A stretch of DNA of 64,000 nucleotides from Fertoeibacter niger (lineage in GTDB: Bacteria; Pseudomonadota; Alphaproteobacteria; Rhodobacterales; Rhodobacteraceae): positions 283,240 through 347,239 of the forward strand of contig NZ_WHUT02000004.1 in assembly GCF_009380135.2 (NCBI RefSeq). Reading direction: 5' to 3'. The translations under genes and the position numbers were made by a program. The notes beneath the pieces are model-generated. The model was given only the letters and a program-made list of their open reading frames with translations, was not told the DNA's origin and ran no database searches. The stretch's first letter is position 1. Each line of letters begins with the position of its first letter. Below are positions 27,207-35,948 of this stretch, in pieces.

Positions 27207-27806
27207 ATGACAGATAGATCCGATGCGGCTCCTACCCTGACTGACCGGCCCGGCGATGACCGGCAGGCGGCGATTCTGGATGCGGCTTTCCATGCCTTTG
27301 CGACCTACGGCTTCCGCCGTGTGGCGATGGAGGACATAGCGCGTGGTGCGGGCATGTCGCGTTCGGCGCTGTATCTGCATTACCGCAACAAGGAAGACAT
27401 CTTCCGTTCGCTGGCGCAGAGGTATTTCGAAACGGCCGTGGTCGAGGTGCGCGCCGCGCTTTACCGCCCGGGGCAGACCACCGAAGAGGCGCTGATGGCC
27501 GCATTCATCGCCAAGGATGGCAAGTTCATGGAGGCTGTGCTGGGCACGCCGCATGGTGCTGAACTGATGGATGCAGGTTTCGCGATCTCGTCCGATCTGG
27601 CGCAGGAGGGCGAGGCCCGGCTGAAGGCCGTGTTGGCGGAATGGATGGCGTCGCGCGGCCTTCCCGAGGGGCTGGGCCGCCCCGAAGATGTGGCGCAATG
27701 CCTGATGGTGGCGCTGAAGGGGTTGAAAAGCGGCACCGAGGGGCTGGCAGGCTATCGCAAGGGCGAGGCGATGCTGGCAAAGGTGTTTGCCATGGCGCTG
27801 GAATAG
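27207..27806 (+). CDS. TetR family transcriptional regulator
   Basis: A 199-residue regulator. The N-terminal helix-turn-helix (residues about 25-65) includes FATYGFRRVAMEDIARGAGMS and the recognition segment ALYLHYRNKEDIF, a strong TetR signature. The remaining helices form the ligand domain and dimer interface. It is transcribed away from the molybdenum hydroxylase and probably represses it and itself through the palindromes between them. The effector is unknown. A heterocycle or aldehyde substrate of the hydroxylase would be logical. Confidence 0.92.
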   Translation: MTDRSDAAPTLTDRPGDDRQAAILDAAFHAFATYGFRRVAMEDIARGAGMSRSALYLHYRNKEDIFRSLAQRYFETAVVEVRAALYRPGQTTEEALMAAFIAKDGKFMEAVLGTPHGAELMDAGFAISSDLAQEGEARLKAVLAEWMASRGLPEGLGRPEDVAQCLMVALKGLKSGTEGLAGYRKGEAMLAKVFAMALE

Positions 27807-27836
27807 CACGCGGCTTCTGCGCTTCCCCCGCGCCCC

Positions 27837-29459
27837 TCAGCCGCCAGGTATCAGCCGGAACCGCTGTATCTTGCCGCTTTCCGTCTTGGGCAACGCCCCG
27901 GCAAACACCACGCTGCGCGGGTATTTGAACGGGGCGATCACCGCTTTCACATGGTCCTGCAAGGCCTTGACCATCGCGGCATCGGGCAGCGCGCCGGCGC
28001 TGAGCACCACATGCGCCTCGACGATCTGGCCGCGTTCGGCGTCAGGCACGCCGATCACCGCGCATTCGGCCACGGCGGGATGCGCCAGCAGGGCCGCCTC
28101 AACCTCTGGCCCCGCGATGTTGTAGCCTGCCGACAGGATCATGCCATCGGTGCGCGCGGCAAAGTGGAAATACCCGGCCTCGTCCTGCCAGAAACTGTCG
28201 CCCGTCAGGTTCCAGCCATCGGCCACATAGGCACGCTGCTTCTCCGCTGCGGCCATATAGCGGCAACCCAGCGGACCCTTGACCGCCAGCCGCCCCGTTT
28301 CCCCACGTGGAAGTTCCGCACCATCCGGGCCGATCACCTTTGCCTGATACCCCTTCAGGGGCCGCCCGGTGCAGGAGGCATGGCTGTCGCCAAACCGGTT
28401 GGTGATGAAGATGTGCAGCATCTCGGTCGCGCCGATGCCGTCGAGCATCGGCTTGCCGGTCTTGGCGATCCAGTCGTCATAGACCGGCCCCGGCAGCGTT
28501 TCCCCCGCACTGACCGCCGCGCGCAGCGATGACAGATCGGCACCCTCTTCCATCGCGCGCAGCATCACGCGGTAGGCGGTGGGCGCGGTGAAACACACGG
28601 TCGCGCGGTATTTCTGGATGATCTCGATCAGGTTCGGGGGGCTGGCATTTTCCAGCAGCGCCGCCGATGCGCCAAAGCGCAGCGGAAACACCGCCAGCCC
28701 GCCAAGCCCGAACGTGAATGCCAAGGGCGGAGAGCCCACGAACACATCCTCGGGCGTGACGTTCAGCACCTCTTTTGCATAGGCATCGGCGATGATCAGG
28801 ATGTCGCGGTGAAAGTGCATCGTGGCCTTGGGCTCGCCCGTGGTGCCAGAGGTGAACCCAAGCAGCGCCACATCATCACGCCCCGTCGGCACCGCCTGAA
28901 ACCGCACCGATTTTGACAGGGCCGCGCGGTCCAGTTCCGCATCATGGTTGGCTGTGCCGTCAAAACCCACCACCATGCGCAGAAAGCGGCTGTCCTTGGC
29001 CGCCGTCGCCAGTTCATCCATCAGCCGTGTGTCGCACAGCGCATGGCTGATTTCAGCCTTGTCGATGATCTTGGCCAGTTCGCCCGCCCGCAGCATCGGC
29101 ATGGTGTTGACCACCACCGCCCCCGCTTTGGTCGCCCCCAGCCAGGCCGCCACCATCGCCGGGTTGTTGGCCGACCGGATCAGCACCCGGTTGCCGGGCT
29201 TTACCCCGTAATCCTCGGCCAGCGCATGTGCGATGCGGTTCGACCAGTCAGTCAGTTCCTTGTAGGTGCGCTGCCGCCCGTTGCCGATCAGCGCGGTATG
29301 GTCGCCAAAGCCCTTTGCCACCATGGCATCGGTCAGTTCCACCGCGGCGTTCAGATGGTCGGGGTATTGGAACGGGCCAAGGTCGATCTCTGGCCACAGA
29401 TCGAAGGGTGGCAGGTTGTCGCGGGTGAATGTGTCGGTATGGGCGGTTGGTCCCAGCAT
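27837..29459 (-). CDS. abmG: 2-aminobenzoate-CoA ligase (AMP-forming)
   Basis: A 540-residue adenylate-forming ligase, close to the size of the Azoarcus evansii enzyme. It activates anthranilate with ATP and CoA to 2-aminobenzoyl-CoA. Motifs: FTSGTTGEPKATMHFH, DGIGATEMLHIF, GWNLTGDSFWQDEAGYFHF and the catalytic lysine in KTESGKIQRF. GATEMLHIF and the benzoate-ligase-like middle region argue for an aromatic substrate. The start at 29459 has AGGGAGA upstream. The longer upstream frame is not used. It is the last gene of the minus-strand operon. Assignment to aminobenzoate rather than benzoate or salicylate rests on the neighbouring monooxygenase/reductase. Confidence 0.85.
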   Translation of the reverse strand: MLGPTAHTDTFTRDNLPPFDLWPEIDLGPFQYPDHLNAAVELTDAMVAKGFGDHTALIGNGRQRTYKELTDWSNRIAHALAEDYGVKPGNRVLIRSANNPAMVAAWLGATKAGAVVVNTMPMLRAGELAKIIDKAEISHALCDTRLMDELATAAKDSRFLRMVVGFDGTANHDAELDRAALSKSVRFQAVPTGRDDVALLGFTSGTTGEPKATMHFHRDILIIADAYAKEVLNVTPEDVFVGSPPLAFTFGLGGLAVFPLRFGASAALLENASPPNLIEIIQKYRATVCFTAPTAYRVMLRAMEEGADLSSLRAAVSAGETLPGPVYDDWIAKTGKPMLDGIGATEMLHIFITNRFGDSHASCTGRPLKGYQAKVIGPDGAELPRGETGRLAVKGPLGCRYMAAAEKQRAYVADGWNLTGDSFWQDEAGYFHFAARTDGMILSAGYNIAGPEVEAALLAHPAVAECAVIGVPDAERGQIVEAHVVLSAGALPDAAMVKALQDHVKAVIAPFKYPRSVVFAGALPKTESGKIQRFRLIPGG

Positions 29460-29509
29460 GTGTGTCTCCCTGTTGGCGCGGGCCTCTGGCGGGCCTTTCG
29501 CGCGGTCCG

Positions 29510-29926
29510 TCACCCCTGCGGGATGACGGCGGTTGCCTCGATTTCCACCTTTGCGCGGTCCTCGACCAGCGCCACCACCTGAACCAGCGCCATGGCGGGG
29601 AAATGCTTGCCCAGTATCTCGCGATAGACGCGGCCCAGACCGCGCAGGTTGGCCAGATATTCGGCCTTGTCGGTCACATACCAGGTCAGCCGCACCAGAT
29701 GCTCGGGCTTTGCCCCCGCGCAATCCAGCACGGCCACGATGTTGCGCAGCACCTGCGCCACCTGTTCCACGAAATCATCGGATTCGAATTCCTGATCCGC
29801 ATTCCAGCCGATCAGCCCGCCGCAGAACACCATCCGCCCGCTGGCCGCCATGCCGTTGGAATACCCAAGCGCCGGCTTCCAGTTTTTCGGATGCAGAAAT
29901 TCATGCGGGCTGTCATGCGTGGTCAT
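29510..29926 (-). CDS. RidA (YjgF/TdcF) family enamine/imine deaminase
   Basis: A 138-residue RidA-family protein. GYSNGMAASGRMVFCGGLIGW lies near the N-terminus (sheet bearing substrate contacts), VRLTWYVTDKAEY in the middle, and ALVQVVALVEDRAKVEIEATAV at the end. The arginine that binds the substrate carboxylate in RidA (Arg105-type, normally R in VEVA-preceding segments) is not clearly preserved. An aspartate-lysine pair EDRAKVEIE occupies that region. It overlaps the thioesterase gene by four bases. In this operon it may hydrolyse the enamine made by the monooxygenase/reductase, releasing ammonium. Confidence 0.88.
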   Translation of the reverse strand: MTTHDSPHEFLHPKNWKPALGYSNGMAASGRMVFCGGLIGWNADQEFESDDFVEQVAQVLRNIVAVLDCAGAKPEHLVRLTWYVTDKAEYLANLRGLGRVYREILGKHFPAMALVQVVALVEDRAKVEIEATAVIPQG

Positions 29927-30339
29927 TGCGGATTTCCTTCCATGAATGCCGTCATCCGGTTGCGGATCACGGCGGGCCAGGCCTCGGCACGGCCCTGGGC
30001 GTTCACCCAGACAAGGATCAACTCAACCGTCAGGCGCAGTTCGGCCCCCGCCCGGGCGGTGATGGTGAAATTGGCACTCGCGCCGCCAATGCGGGTCTGC
30101 TCCAGCGTGAATTCCACCCGTTCGCCCAGTCGCGACGGTGCCTTGAAGTCGCAGACCAGCCGCACGGTGGGCACGCTGCAATGTTCCTCTACTGTGATGC
30201 GCGCATAGGGATAGCGCAGCACATCGGCAAAGAAATTCTCCATCACCGAATTGGTCATCTCGAAATAGCGCGGGTAGAATACGATGCCCGCCGGGTCGCA
30301 GTGGTTGAATTCGATGGGGATGATGCGGGTATAGCTCAT
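29923..30339 (-). CDS. Acyl-CoA thioesterase, 4-hydroxybenzoyl-CoA thioesterase (hotdog) family
   Basis: A 138-residue single hotdog-fold protein. The N-terminal active-site segment [17 protein letters not shown] has the catalytic Asp of the Pseudomonas 4-hydroxybenzoyl-CoA thioesterase type. In aromatic-CoA pathways such enzymes hydrolyse stalled CoA esters and free the coenzyme. It overlaps the acyl-CoA dehydrogenase gene by four bases upstream and the RidA gene by four downstream. Confidence 0.9.
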   Translation of the reverse strand: MSYTRIIPIEFNHCDPAGIVFYPRYFEMTNSVMENFFADVLRYPYARITVEEHCSVPTVRLVCDFKAPSRLGERVEFTLEQTRIGGASANFTITARAGAELRLTVELILVWVNAQGRAEAWPAVIRNRMTAFMEGNPQ

Positions 30340-31472
30340 GCCAGCACCGCCCGCGCGATCACCACGCGCTGCACATCCGACGCGCCCTCATAGATGCGCA
30401 ATGCACGGATTTCGCGGTAAAGGCTTTCAACCACCATGCCCTGCCGCACGCCGTCACCGCCATGCAACTGCACCGCCATGTCGATGATCCGCTGTGCGGC
30501 CTCGGTGGCATAAAGCTTTGCCATCGCCGCCTCGCGCGTTACCCGGGCAGCACCCATGTCCTTGGTCCAGGCGGCGCGATAGACCAGCAGGGCCGCCGCA
30601 TCCACCTCCAGCGCCATGTCGGCTATGTGCCCTTGCACCATCTGCAAATTGGCCAGGGGTGCGCCACCGATCTGCCGGGCCTTGACCCGCGTCACAGCCT
30701 CATCCAAAGCCCGCCGCGCAAAGCCCAGCGCCGCAGCGCCTACGGTCGAGCGGAACACATCCAGCACCGCCATGGCGATCTTGAAACCGTCACCCGCCCT
30801 GCCGATCAACGCCGCCTCGGGCAGCGCCACATCGGCAAACCGCAGATGCGCCAGCGGGTGAGGCGCGATCACGGCGATCCGCTCTACCACCTCGACCCCC
30901 GGCGCATCGGCGGGCAGCAGGAACGCCGACAGGCCCCGCGCGCCCGGCGCCTCGCCGGTCCGGGCGAAGACCACATAGACATCGGCAATCCCGCCGTTGG
31001 AGATATAGGTCTTTTCGCCGTTCAGCACGAACCCGCCCTGCACCTGCGTGGCGGTCGTCGTGGTCGCCGCCACATCCGACCCCGACCCCGGTTCCGTCAA
31101 TGCAAAACCCGCAATCGCCGCCCCGGCCCGGGTCCGCCCCAGCCATTCGCGCTGCGCCCCGGTGCCGAAAAGCGACACCGCCCCCATCCCCAGCCCCTGC
31201 ATGGCAAAGGCGAAATCCGCCAGCCCGTCATGCCGCGCCAAGGTCTCGCGGATCAGGCACAGGCTGCGCACATCCAGCCGCTCGCCTGCCGCAGCCCCCG
31301 AATGCCGCAACCAGCCGCCTGCCCCCAGCAGCGCCACCAGCGCGCGGCAGGCGGCATCGACATCGCCGTGATCCACCGGCAGATGCCGCGCGCACCATGC
31401 CTCCAGCGCCTCGGCCAGTTCGCGGTGCCGCTCTTCGAAAAACGGCCAGTCCAGAAATGTCCTGTCGATCAC
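30336..31472 (-). CDS. Acyl-CoA dehydrogenase
   Basis: A 378-residue FAD enzyme. [14 protein letters not shown] is the FAD/substrate motif, [11 protein letters not shown] follows, and the catalytic base is the Glu of the C-terminal [10 protein letters not shown]. It oxidises an acyl-CoA to the 2,3-enoyl-CoA and gives electrons to ETF (etfBA lies 20 kb away in this window). The GTG start at 31472 has GGAGG 7 bases upstream. A TTG at 31502 would add ten residues. In the anthranilate route it would oxidise a ring-derived CoA intermediate. Confidence 0.92.
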   Translation of the reverse strand: MIDRTFLDWPFFEERHRELAEALEAWCARHLPVDHGDVDAACRALVALLGAGGWLRHSGAAAGERLDVRSLCLIRETLARHDGLADFAFAMQGLGMGAVSLFGTGAQREWLGRTRAGAAIAGFALTEPGSGSDVAATTTTATQVQGGFVLNGEKTYISNGGIADVYVVFARTGEAPGARGLSAFLLPADAPGVEVVERIAVIAPHPLAHLRFADVALPEAALIGRAGDGFKIAMAVLDVFRSTVGAAALGFARRALDEAVTRVKARQIGGAPLANLQMVQGHIADMALEVDAAALLVYRAAWTKDMGAARVTREAAMAKLYATEAAQRIIDMAVQLHGGDGVRQGMVVESLYREIRALRIYEGASDVQRVVIARAVLA

Positions 31473-31484
31473 CCTGACGCCTCC

Positions 31485-31540
31485 ACCCTCTTTCCAGATC
31501 AAAGTATCCCACGGGGGTCCGGGGGTGTGAAACCCCCGGC
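31485..31540 (-). repeat. GC-rich intergenic repeat with hairpin inside the anthranilate operon
   Basis: On the minus strand this matches the repeat after pckA (CCCCCGGACCCCCGTGGGATACTTT...). It holds a perfect 8-base-pair hairpin CCGGGGGT-GTGAA-ACCCCCGG (31519-31539) between the crotonase stop and the dehydrogenase start. It is the only junction longer than 50 bases within the operon, and it may cause partial termination or protect the upstream mRNA. Confidence 0.55.
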
Positions 31541-31547
31541 TCCGCCA

Positions 31548-32360
31548 TCAATCCCCGCGAAACACTGGCCGCTCCTTGGCCACGAACGCATGGTAGGCCC
31601 GGGCGAAATCCTGCGTCTGCATGCAGATCGCCTGCGCCTGCGCCTCGGCCTCGATGGCCTGTTCCAGCCCCATGTTCCATTCGTGGTTCAGCTGCGTCTT
31701 GGTCATGCCATGCGCAAAGGTCGGCCCTTCGGCAATGCGGCGCGCCAGGGCCTGCGCCGCAGGCTCCAGCGACGCGGCTTCGTGCAGGCTGTTCCAGAAC
31801 CCCCAGCGTTCGCCTTCTGCCCCGGTCATCACCCGCCCGGTATATAGCAGTTCCGCCGCCCGCCCCTGCCCGATGATGCGCGGCAGCATGGCACAGGCGC
31901 CCATGTCGCAGCCCGCCAGCCCAACCCGGGTGAACAGAAAGGCGCATTTCGCGTCCGGCGTCGCCAGCCGCAGGTCGGATGCCATGGCGATGATCGCGCC
32001 CGCGCCCACGCAGACACCATCCACCGCCGCGACAATCGGTTTGCCGCAGCCGATCATCGCCTTCACCAGATCGCCGGTCATGCGGGTGAAGGCCAGAAGG
32101 CCCTTCATGTCCAGCCCCACCAGCGGGCCGATGATGTCATGCACATCGCCACCCGAACAGAAGTTGCCGCCGTTTGACGCGAACACCACCACATCCACAT
32201 CATCGGCATAGGGCAGCGCGCGGAATGTGTCGCGCAGCTCGGCATAAGACTCAAAGGTCAGCGGGTTCTTTCGGTCGGGCCGGTTGAGGCGGATCGTGGC
32301 CACACGCTCCGTCACCTCCCACAGAAAATGCTGCGGTTGCAGGTTGGCCATGTGAGTCAC
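31548..32360 (-). CDS. Crotonase (enoyl-CoA hydratase) superfamily protein, possible ring hydrolase
   Basis: A 270-residue crotonase. The oxyanion-hole segments [17 protein letters not shown] (about 60-76) and [20 protein letters not shown] (111-130) are intact. The first hydratase glutamate (rat Glu144) is replaced: the segment reads [14 protein letters not shown] (141-154), with Asp152 in the active loop. The second glutamate is kept as Glu170 in AAELLYTG. MenB, BadI and 4-chlorobenzoyl-CoA dehalogenase carry catalytic aspartates in this loop, so C-C hydrolysis or another reaction is possible. GTG at 32360 overlaps the marR stop by four bases. An ATG at 32351 is an alternative. Confidence 0.88.
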   Translation of the reverse strand: MTHMANLQPQHFLWEVTERVATIRLNRPDRKNPLTFESYAELRDTFRALPYADDVDVVVFASNGGNFCSGGDVHDIIGPLVGLDMKGLLAFTRMTGDLVKAMIGCGKPIVAAVDGVCVGAGAIIAMASDLRLATPDAKCAFLFTRVGLAGCDMGACAMLPRIIGQGRAAELLYTGRVMTGAEGERWGFWNSLHEAASLEPAAQALARRIAEGPTFAHGMTKTQLNHEWNMGLEQAIEAEAQAQAICMQTQDFARAYHAFVAKERPVFRGD

Positions 32361-32806
32361 GCCCTTTCCCCCTTGCCCATGCGTTTCAGAATGTCGGTCA
32401 GCGTATCCAGATCGGTATCGGATAGACCGCCAAACAAGGTGATGATCTCGCGTTCATGCTCTGCCGCCAGCACTTCGAACTGCTGAAGGCCCGCTTCCGT
32501 CAGCGCCACAAAGATGGTGCGCCGGTCGGTGGTCGATTGCGTGCGGCGCACAAGACCGTCCTTTTCCAGCCGGTCCACCACAGCCGTGGCATTGCCGTTC
32601 GACACAAGCAGCATGCGCGACAGATCCGACATCGTGACGCCCTCGCGCCGCCGGTAAAGTGCGGCCATCACGTCAAACCGGGGCAGGGTGGTATCGTGGT
32701 TCACCCGCAGAAACTCGCGCAGATGCGATTCGGATGCGCGGGTGACGCGCAGAAGGCGTATCCACATCTTCAGCAGGCGTTTGGATTGCGGCAGCATCTG
32801 GTTCAT
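32357..32806 (-). CDS. MarR family transcriptional regulator
   Basis: A 149-residue winged-helix regulator. The DNA-binding helix region is [21 protein letters not shown] and the wing is [20 protein letters not shown], both typical of MarR proteins of aromatic-CoA pathways, which respond to acyl- or aroyl-CoA. It is embedded between the SDR (4-base overlap) and the crotonase (4-base overlap), so it is expressed with the pathway and probably represses the divergent promoter at 35826-35948. Confidence 0.93.
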   Translation of the reverse strand: MNQMLPQSKRLLKMWIRLLRVTRASESHLREFLRVNHDTTLPRFDVMAALYRRREGVTMSDLSRMLLVSNGNATAVVDRLEKDGLVRRTQSTTDRRTIFVALTEAGLQQFEVLAAEHEREIITLFGGLSDTDLDTLTDILKRMGKGERA

Positions 32807-33543
32807 ACCTCGCCCCCTGCAATGGCGATGGTCTGCCCGTTGATCCCTTCGGACCCCGGCCCGCAAAGCCACAGCGCCGCGGCCGTCACCTCGGCGGGCC
32901 GGATCAGCCGGTTTTGCGGGTTTGGCGCGGTCAGCGCCGCCAGGGCCTCGGCGGGCGACTTGCCGGTCTTGGCGATGATGTTGGCGATGGAACGTTCCGT
33001 CATTTCGGTATCCAGAAAGCCGGGACACAGCGCGTTCACCGTAACTGGCTTGCGGGCCACCTCCAGCGCCAGGCTGCGGGTCAGGCCCACAACGCCATGC
33101 TTTGCCGCCGCATAGGGCGCGGCATAAGCATAGCCTTTCAGTCCGGCGGTCGAGGCGATGCTGATCAGACGCCCCCAGCCCGGCATCTGCCTGAGGCCGT
33201 CGCGCAGCGTCAGGAAAACCCCGGTCAGGTTGACGGCGACCATGGCATTCCATTGATCCAGCGAGGTTTTCATCAGGGGGCCAGAATCCGCCGCCCCTGC
33301 GTTGGCAATGACGATGTCGCAGGGCCCAGCCGTGGCGAACATCGCAGACACGCTGGCCTCATCTGTCACATCGGCTGCGATCGGCTGCACGCCGGGCAGG
33401 GCGGCCGCAACCGCCTGCAACGGTTCCGCGCGCCGCCCAGTGATCACAACCACCGCGCCCGCTGCATGGAAACCGCGTGCAAGATCGGCCCCGGTGCCCG
33501 TGCCGCCGCCCGTGATCAGCACCCGTTTGCCCGCCAGTGTCAT
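32803..33543 (-). CDS. Short-chain dehydrogenase/reductase of the anthranilate operon
   Basis: A 246-residue classical [18 protein letters not shown] is the cofactor motif, NAGAADSG follows strand 4, the catalytic Ser lies in ISIASTAG, and Tyr/Lys in YAAAKHG. The C-terminal GGEV end is like those of 3-oxoacyl or 3-hydroxyacyl-CoA dehydrogenases. It overlaps the monooxygenase/reductase and marR genes by four bases each. It likely reduces or oxidises the 5-oxo/hydroxy group of the alicyclic CoA intermediate, but this is inferred from context. Confidence 0.9.
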   Translation of the reverse strand: MTLAGKRVLITGGGTGTGADLARGFHAAGAVVVITGRRAEPLQAVAAALPGVQPIAADVTDEASVSAMFATAGPCDIVIANAGAADSGPLMKTSLDQWNAMVAVNLTGVFLTLRDGLRQMPGWGRLISIASTAGLKGYAYAAPYAAAKHGVVGLTRSLALEVARKPVTVNALCPGFLDTEMTERSIANIIAKTGKSPAEALAALTAPNPQNRLIRPAEVTAAALWLCGPGSEGINGQTIAIAGGEV

Positions 33544-35825
33544 GCGCGAAGCACCTCGGCCCTTGGCTGTGCCAGCCGCTGGGCCTGATCGCGGCCCGCA
33601 AGATAGGGGAGCGGCCAGTCGGTGCCGCTGTCGCCCAGTTGCAGCGCCGCATGCAGCGTCCAGTATGGGTTGGCCAGATGCGGGCGGGCAAGGCAGACCA
33701 GATCGGCCCGCCCCGCCATCAGGATGGAATTGACGTGATCGGCCTCGAAGATGTTGCCGACCGCCATGGTGGCAATGCCCGCCTCGTTGCGGATGCGGTC
33801 GCTGAACGGGGTCTGGAACATGCGGCCATAAACGGGCCTGGCATTGGTGCTGGTCTGGCCCGCCGACACGTCGATGATATCGGCCCCGGCGGCGTGGAAC
33901 ATGGCCGCAATCTCCACCGCCTCGGCGGGGGTCACGCCATCATCGCCCGCCCAGTCGGTTGCGGAAATTCGGACAGACATCGGCTTGTGCGCGGGCCAGA
34001 CGGCGCGCATGGCGTGCAACACCTCCAGCGGCCAGCGCATGCGGTTTTCCAGACTGCCGCCATAGGCATCGGTGCGATTGTTCGACAGCGGCGAGATGAA
34101 GCTGCTGACCAGATAGCCATGCGCGGCGTGAAGCTCGATCATGTCGAACCCCGCGCGTTCGGCCATTTCGGCTGCGGCGACAAATTCCGCCGTCACGCGG
34201 TCCATATCCGCCCGGTCCATCGCCTTTGGCACGGCGTTGCCCGACGACCAAGGCAGGGCCGAGGCTGAAAGCAACGGCCAGTTGCCCGACGCCAAGGGCG
34301 CATCCATGGTTTCCCACCCCAGTTGGGTTGATCCCTTGCGCCCTGAATGGCCAATCTGGCAGCAGATTTTCGCCTGTGTCTCGCGGTGTGTGAAATCCAC
34401 CAGCCGCTTCCACGCCGCCTCATGCTCGGGTGCATAAAGGCCGGGGCAGCCGGGCGTGATGCGGCCTTCGGGCGACACGCAGGTCATTTCGGTATAGACC
34501 AGCCCCGCCCCGCCCTTGGCCCGTTCGGCGTAATGCACGAAATGCCAGTCGGTCGGGCAGCCATCCACCGCCTTGTATTGCGCCATGGGTGACACGACGA
34601 CGCGGTTTTTCAGCCGCATATCGCGCAGCCTGAACGGTGCGAACATCGGCGCGCGGCCCGGTTCGCCACCGGCCTGCGCAGCAAACCAGTCTTCGGCCCC
34701 GCGCAGCCATGCCGCATCGCGCAGCCGCAGGTTTTCGTGGCTGATCCGCTGGCTGCGGGTCAGCAACGAATAGGCGAATTGCGGGGCGGGCATATCCAGA
34801 TACCGCTCCACCTCCTCAAACCATTCCAGCGAGTTGCGGGCGGCGGATTGCGTGCGCAGCACCTCGACGCGGCGTTCGTCCTGATAGCGCGCGAAGGCAT
34901 CCTGAATGGTCGGCTCTGAATGCAGGTATTCGGCCAGCGCTATGGCGCTGTCAAAGGCCAGACGCGAACCGGAGCCGATGGAAAAATGGCTGGTCGCCGC
35001 CGCATCGCCCATCAGCACCACGTTTTCATGATACCACTGCTGGCAGATCACGCGGGGGAAGTTCATCCACACGGCCGAGCCGCGCAGGTGGGCTGCGTTC
35101 GACATCAGATCATGGCCGCCAAGGTGGCGTTCAAAGATCTTGCGGCAGGTTTCGACAGTCTCTTCTTTTGACATGGCGGCGAAACCCCAGCGGTCCCATG
35201 TCTCGGGCAGGCATTCGACGATGAAGGTCGCGGTGTTGGCGTCGAACTGATAGACATGGGCCCAGACCCAGCCATGTTCGGTTTTCTCGAAGATGAAGGT
35301 GAAGGCGTCGTCGAATTTCTGATGCGTGCCCAGCCAGACGAACTTGCAGCGCCGCATGTCGATCTCGGGCTGAAAGACATGTTCATATTCGCGGCGCACG
35401 ACGGAATTCAGCCCGTCGGTGGCAACGACGATATCGTATTCCTGCCGGTATTCCTCGGCAGACCGAAACTCGGCTTCAAACCGCAGATCCACCCCCAGTT
35501 CACGCGCCCGCGCTTGCAGCAGGATCAGCATCTGCTTGCGCCCGATACCAGCAAAACCGTGGCCGCCCGACACGGTGCGCACCCCGTCACGCACCACGGC
35601 GATGTCATCCCAATAGGCGAAATGGTCGCGGATCGCGTTGGTGGAAGCGGGGTCGTTCTTCTGCATCCGCGCCAGCGCCTCGTCCGACAGCACGACGCCC
35701 CAGCCGAATGTATCGTTCGCGCGGTTGCGTTCCAGCACGGTCACATCATGCGACGGGTCGCGCAGCTTCATCGAAATGGCGAAATACAGGCCTGCCGGGC
35801 CACCACCAAGGCATAGAACCTTCAT
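33540..35825 (-). CDS. abmA: 2-aminobenzoyl-CoA monooxygenase/reductase (bifunctional)
   Basis: A 761-residue fusion. Residues 1-390 form an FAD monooxygenase domain ([10 protein letters not shown] at the N-terminus, [14 protein letters not shown] late). Residues about 395-750 form an Old Yellow Enzyme-type FMN domain ([41 protein letters not shown]). This is the architecture of the Azoarcus evansii enzyme that hydroxylates 2-aminobenzoyl-CoA at C5 and then reduces the ring, giving 2-amino-5-oxocyclohex-1-ene-1-carbonyl-CoA. ATG 35825 is chosen because GGAGAG lies 8 bases upstream. Salicylyl-CoA hydroxylase/oxidoreductase is the main alternative name for the fold. It heads the operon. Confidence 0.9.
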   Translation of the reverse strand: MKVLCLGGGPAGLYFAISMKLRDPSHDVTVLERNRANDTFGWGVVLSDEALARMQKNDPASTNAIRDHFAYWDDIAVVRDGVRTVSGGHGFAGIGRKQMLILLQARARELGVDLRFEAEFRSAEEYRQEYDIVVATDGLNSVVRREYEHVFQPEIDMRRCKFVWLGTHQKFDDAFTFIFEKTEHGWVWAHVYQFDANTATFIVECLPETWDRWGFAAMSKEETVETCRKIFERHLGGHDLMSNAAHLRGSAVWMNFPRVICQQWYHENVVLMGDAAATSHFSIGSGSRLAFDSAIALAEYLHSEPTIQDAFARYQDERRVEVLRTQSAARNSLEWFEEVERYLDMPAPQFAYSLLTRSQRISHENLRLRDAAWLRGAEDWFAAQAGGEPGRAPMFAPFRLRDMRLKNRVVVSPMAQYKAVDGCPTDWHFVHYAERAKGGAGLVYTEMTCVSPEGRITPGCPGLYAPEHEAAWKRLVDFTHRETQAKICCQIGHSGRKGSTQLGWETMDAPLASGNWPLLSASALPWSSGNAVPKAMDRADMDRVTAEFVAAAEMAERAGFDMIELHAAHGYLVSSFISPLSNNRTDAYGGSLENRMRWPLEVLHAMRAVWPAHKPMSVRISATDWAGDDGVTPAEAVEIAAMFHAAGADIIDVSAGQTSTNARPVYGRMFQTPFSDRIRNEAGIATMAVGNIFEADHVNSILMAGRADLVCLARPHLANPYWTLHAALQLGDSGTDWPLPYLAGRDQAQRLAQPRAEVLRA

Positions 35826-35845
35826 CGACATCTCTCCGTAGCTGT

Positions 35846-35905
35846 GTTGGCCAACCCTGCCATTCACCCCCTTATATTTCAAGTTTAAAATTTCAGGCTT
35901 GAAAT
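35846..35905. promoter_or_regulatory. Palindromic operator region between the two anthranilate gene arms
   Basis: Three nested signals lie in the 123-base divergent region. GTTGGCCAAC (35846-35855) is a perfect palindrome. ATTTCAGGCTTGAAAT (35890-35905) has 6-base inverted arms with a 4-base spacer. ATTTCAAG (35876-35883) pairs with CTTGAAAT (35898-35905). The AT-rich stretch between 35872 and 35895 may hold -10 elements. The operon-encoded MarR protein is the likely binder of the ATTTCA/TGAAAT palindrome. Confidence 0.58.
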
Positions 35906-35948
35906 CGGTCAGGTTTGATCCAGAATGGCTGCGGTGCAGGAGGATGGC

